Assembly: GCA_902493755.1 (NCBI GenBank)
Contig: CABURF010000029.1
Span: forward strand, 1-9,015
Length of the DNA: 9,015 nt
Origin: an uncultured Coriobacteriia bacterium
GTDB lineage: Bacteria; Actinomycetota; Coriobacteriia; Coriobacteriales; QAMH01
Reading direction: 5' to 3'
Program-made: the position numbers and the translations under genes
Shown: piece by piece, positions 7,484 to 9,015 of the stretch
Layout of the letters: each line of letters begins with the position of its first letter
Numbering within the stretch: the stretch's first letter is position 1
Notes under the pieces: model-generated
Databases searched by the model: none
What the model was told of the DNA's origin: nothing
What the model saw: the letters and a program-made list of their open reading frames with translations, nothing else

Positions 7484-8195
7484 GACCTACCTCATGGACG
7501 CGATGGAAACCCTGGGCGAGATGACGGATTACGCATCCCAAGCCTTCAGCGTCGAACTTGGGCACTTTTGGACGCTTTTTACCGCAACGACATTCGCAAA
7601 GGAATTCGAAACAGGATCGCCTCGAGTCATTGTCGGCATGTCAGGCATTGAGCTTGCTCTGCGGGTAGCAGAGTGTGTCGGTCTTTCGCCTATTGAGGAA
7701 CCTCTGACGGCAGGAGAGCTCGTCGATGTCTGGGCACAGGGCAAAATGCCCCTGGTGGACTATGGCTCATCCGGTCTCACTCCCGAATACTGGTGTGGCT
7801 GGGCACTCGCGTATTATCAATGGGCGAGTAATCGGACGTTTTCGAACATCAATGAGTTCTTGACCATGGAGGACGCGCTTCGGATGTACCCGACGTTTCA
7901 CGAGGAGTCAGAAGAGCGTTTTGCCGAGGCCGCGGATCAAAGGGCCTTGCAAATCGAACACGTTTCGCGCCTGCGTGAGTACCGTCTCATTGCCGGTCTG
8001 TCACAATCCGAGCTTGCATGCCGGTCGGGTGTGGGGATTCGCGCAATCCAACAATACGAGCAAGGGGCAAAGGACATAAACAGGGCCGCCGCGCACAATG
8101 TTCAGTCGCTTGCGCGCGTGCTTCACTGCATGCCAGGCGATTTGCTTGAACCGCAGGTACGGATCGAATATGCGGTTGTCGACCTGAATGGATAA
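7467..8195 (+). CDS. Putative antitoxin and autorepressor with C-terminal Xre-type HTH domain
   Basis: This protein has 242 residues from ATG 7467 (245 if ATG 7458 is used). The C-terminal part, residues about 169-229, is a typical lambda-repressor/Xre helix-turn-helix: LREYRLIAGLSQSELACRSG, then VGIRAIQQYEQG, and LARVLHCMPGDLLEP. The N-terminal ~150 residues (YLMDAMETLGEMTDYA..., FTATTFAKEFETGSP, MSGIELALRVAE) match no domain I can name with certainty, but look like the helical partner region found beside DUF3990 genes. The likely job is to neutralise the upstream toxin with the N-terminal region and repress the shared promoter with the HTH, using the palindrome at 6756-6781. DNA-binding domains are more often N-terminal in antitoxins, so the order here is less common. 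It is cotranscribed with the toxin gene and ends 75 bases from the convergent dinB stop. HTH assignment is firm; antitoxin role is inferred. Confidence 0.78.
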   Translation: MHAYAETYLMDAMETLGEMTDYASQAFSVELGHFWTLFTATTFAKEFETGSPRVIVGMSGIELALRVAECVGLSPIEEPLTAGELVDVWAQGKMPLVDYGSSGLTPEYWCGWALAYYQWASNRTFSNINEFLTMEDALRMYPTFHEESEERFAEAADQRALQIEHVSRLREYRLIAGLSQSELACRSGVGIRAIQQYEQGAKDINRAAAHNVQSLARVLHCMPGDLLEPQVRIEYAVVDLNG

Positions 8196-8224
8196 ATGCA
8201 AACGTACGCGTCTTGGCCTCTCCA

Positions 8225-8240
8225 TTGGCGAGCTCGCCGG
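8225..8240. other. Weak hairpin in the gap between the HTH gene and dinB
   Basis: The 12-base palindrome GGCGAGCTCGCC (8227-8238) can extend by a T-G pair on one side. It lies between two convergent stop codons (8195 plus, 8271 minus), where a terminator would be useful, but there is no T-run on either strand, so termination is only a possibility. Nothing else was recognised in 8196-8270. Confidence 0.3.
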
Positions 8241-8270
8241 TCCTGCATGCCCGTACCGTCTATCTGCAGA

Positions 8271-8313
8271 TTACAAATGGCCGTCGTTCATGCCGCGGGT
8301 ACCGGTGTCCTTG
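8271..8313. repeat. Right copy of the 43-bp imperfect direct repeat (functional dinB end)
   Basis: This is the dinB-side copy, in the same orientation as 6641-6683. Here the bases are the genuine 3' end of dinB, with a TAA stop, and the coding sequence continues past 8313 without interruption. At the left copy the similarity stops at 6683. Confidence 0.85.
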
Positions 8314-9015
8314 GCTTTGAGCTTGAGCTCGCGGCCAAATTTGAGCGCCCCGTCGCCAAACCTGTCGCGCACCTTGTCCGCCGCGGCGATGGCTTCGGCG
8401 TTACCCTGCTCGGTCTCGGCGTTCGCAAACAGGTCGAGTTGCTCGTCTTGCGTGTCGAATCCCGATATGCCCACGCCGACGAGGCGTACGGCGTCACCTT
8501 CTTGCCAGATTTCGCCGATAAGTCTCTTGGCGACGGGAATGAAGACGCCCTCGTCGTCGATGTTTGTGCCCAGTCCCTGCTGGGCGCTGCGTATCGACAG
8601 GTCGTCAAAGCGCAGCTTGAGCGTGACCGTATGACCCGCAAGTTGCTTGCGCCGTAGGCGCCGACCGACCATCGACCCCAGAAAATCGACGGCGTCCTCG
8701 ATTTCTGCACGGGTGGTGAGGTTGCTTGCGAAGGTACGCTCGTGGCTCACGGATTTAAGCGCGCGTTCGGTCACGATGGAACGCTCGTCTATTCCCGCGG
8801 CTCGGTCGCGCATGATCGGTGCGTTCACGCCAAAGATGGGACGTAGGGTCTCCACATCCGCAGCAGCCAGCTCTCCGAGAGTGCGTATGCCCACCGCCTC
8901 GAGACGCTTTACGCTTTGCTTGCCGATGCCGGACATGACGCGAATCTTCATGGGAGCGAGAAATGCCGCCTCGCTTCCCGGATACACCACGGTGAGGCCT
9001 TGGGGCTTGTCGAGA
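8271..9015 (-). CDS. dinB: DNA polymerase IV (Y-family translesion polymerase), C-terminal part; 5' end outside window
   Basis: The frame stays open to the right edge, so the catalytic palm and start codon lie outside; GTG at 8990 is internal. What remains, about 248 codons, is the thumb and little-finger region. LDKPQGLTVVYPG...AAFLAPMKIRVMSGIGKQS (helix-hairpin-helix, GIGKQS at 8913-8930) is the usual DinB thumb sequence. SHERTFASNLTT and the following LRFDDLSIR...GVFIPVAKRL belong to the little finger. QLDLF (8427-8441) is a consensus sliding-clamp binding motif, and KVRDRFGDGALKFGRELK is the familiar DinB end. The protein copies past damaged template bases in association with the beta clamp. 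After the clamp motif a tail of about 50 residues ends in KDTGTRGMNDGHL, whose coding sequence is duplicated beside addA. The gene is convergent with the other genes in the window, and its final codons may come from the inserted segment. Confidence 0.92.
   Translation of the reverse strand, partial: LDKPQGLTVVYPGSEAAFLAPMKIRVMSGIGKQSVKRLEAVGIRTLGELAAADVETLRPIFGVNAPIMRDRAAGIDERSIVTERALKSVSHERTFASNLTTRAEIEDAVDFLGSMVGRRLRRKQLAGHTVTLKLRFDDLSIRSAQQGLGTNIDDEGVFIPVAKRLIGEIWQEGDAVRLVGVGISGFDTQDEQLDLFANAETEQGNAEAIAAADKVRDRFGDGALKFGRELKLKAKDTGTRGMNDGHL

Noticed and set aside
6641..8313. The segment as a complete insertion sequence or integron cassette
   Set aside because: No transposase or integrase gene and no terminal inverted repeats were found, and the 43-bp flanks are far too long and too diverged for a transposition target duplication.
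8196..8657. Plus-strand open frame beginning with ATG right after the HTH-gene stop
   Set aside because: Most of it is antisense to dinB, its sequence has no family resemblance and there is no clear ribosome binding site; it is a shadow of dinB.

Overview
The window is GC-rich, densely coded bacterial DNA. AddAB-type recombination proteins, short gene overlaps and codon usage suggest a high-GC Gram-positive. My best guess is an actinobacterium of the Coriobacteriia (Eggerthella/Collinsella/Olsenella-like); this rests on overall protein character, not on a marker gene.

Layout. (1) 1-422, plus: 3' part of a HAD-family phosphatase gene, cut by the left edge. (2) 435-3224, plus: AddB-like nuclease subunit with a C-terminal PD-(D/E)XK domain and the four cysteines of an AddB-type Fe-S cluster. 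(3) 3224-6646, plus: AddA-like UvrD/RecB helicase-nuclease, sharing one base with addB. These three genes look like one operon, and addB plus addA would form the double-strand-break end-resection enzyme. (4) 6647-6790: a gene-free but information-rich stretch holding a short copy of the dinB 3' end, a perfect GC-rich palindrome, a 14-bp tandem repeat, a good promoter, and a second palindrome placed like an operator. (5) 6791-7483 and 7467-8195, plus: an overlapping pair, a DUF3990-like putative toxin followed by a protein with a C-terminal Xre-type HTH, read as a toxin-antitoxin module. (6) 8196-8270: a short gap with only a weak hairpin. (7) 8271-9015, minus: 3' part of dinB (DNA polymerase IV), convergent with everything else and cut by the right edge.

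The main observation is that the toxin-antitoxin segment is bracketed by two copies of the last 14 codons of dinB (including the stop). One copy is the real dinB end at 8271-8313. The other lies at 6641-6683, immediately behind and partly overlapping the addA stop. They differ at four of 43 bases, and every difference is silent or swaps one stop for another. The simplest reading is that addA and dinB were once convergent neighbours whose ends overlapped, and that a roughly 1.6-kb segment carrying the toxin-antitoxin genes entered at the dinB 3' end, supplying a substitute gene end and leaving the old end stranded beside addA. No integrase or transposase is visible in the segment, so how it entered is open.

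No tRNA, rRNA, CRISPR array or complete insertion sequence was seen.
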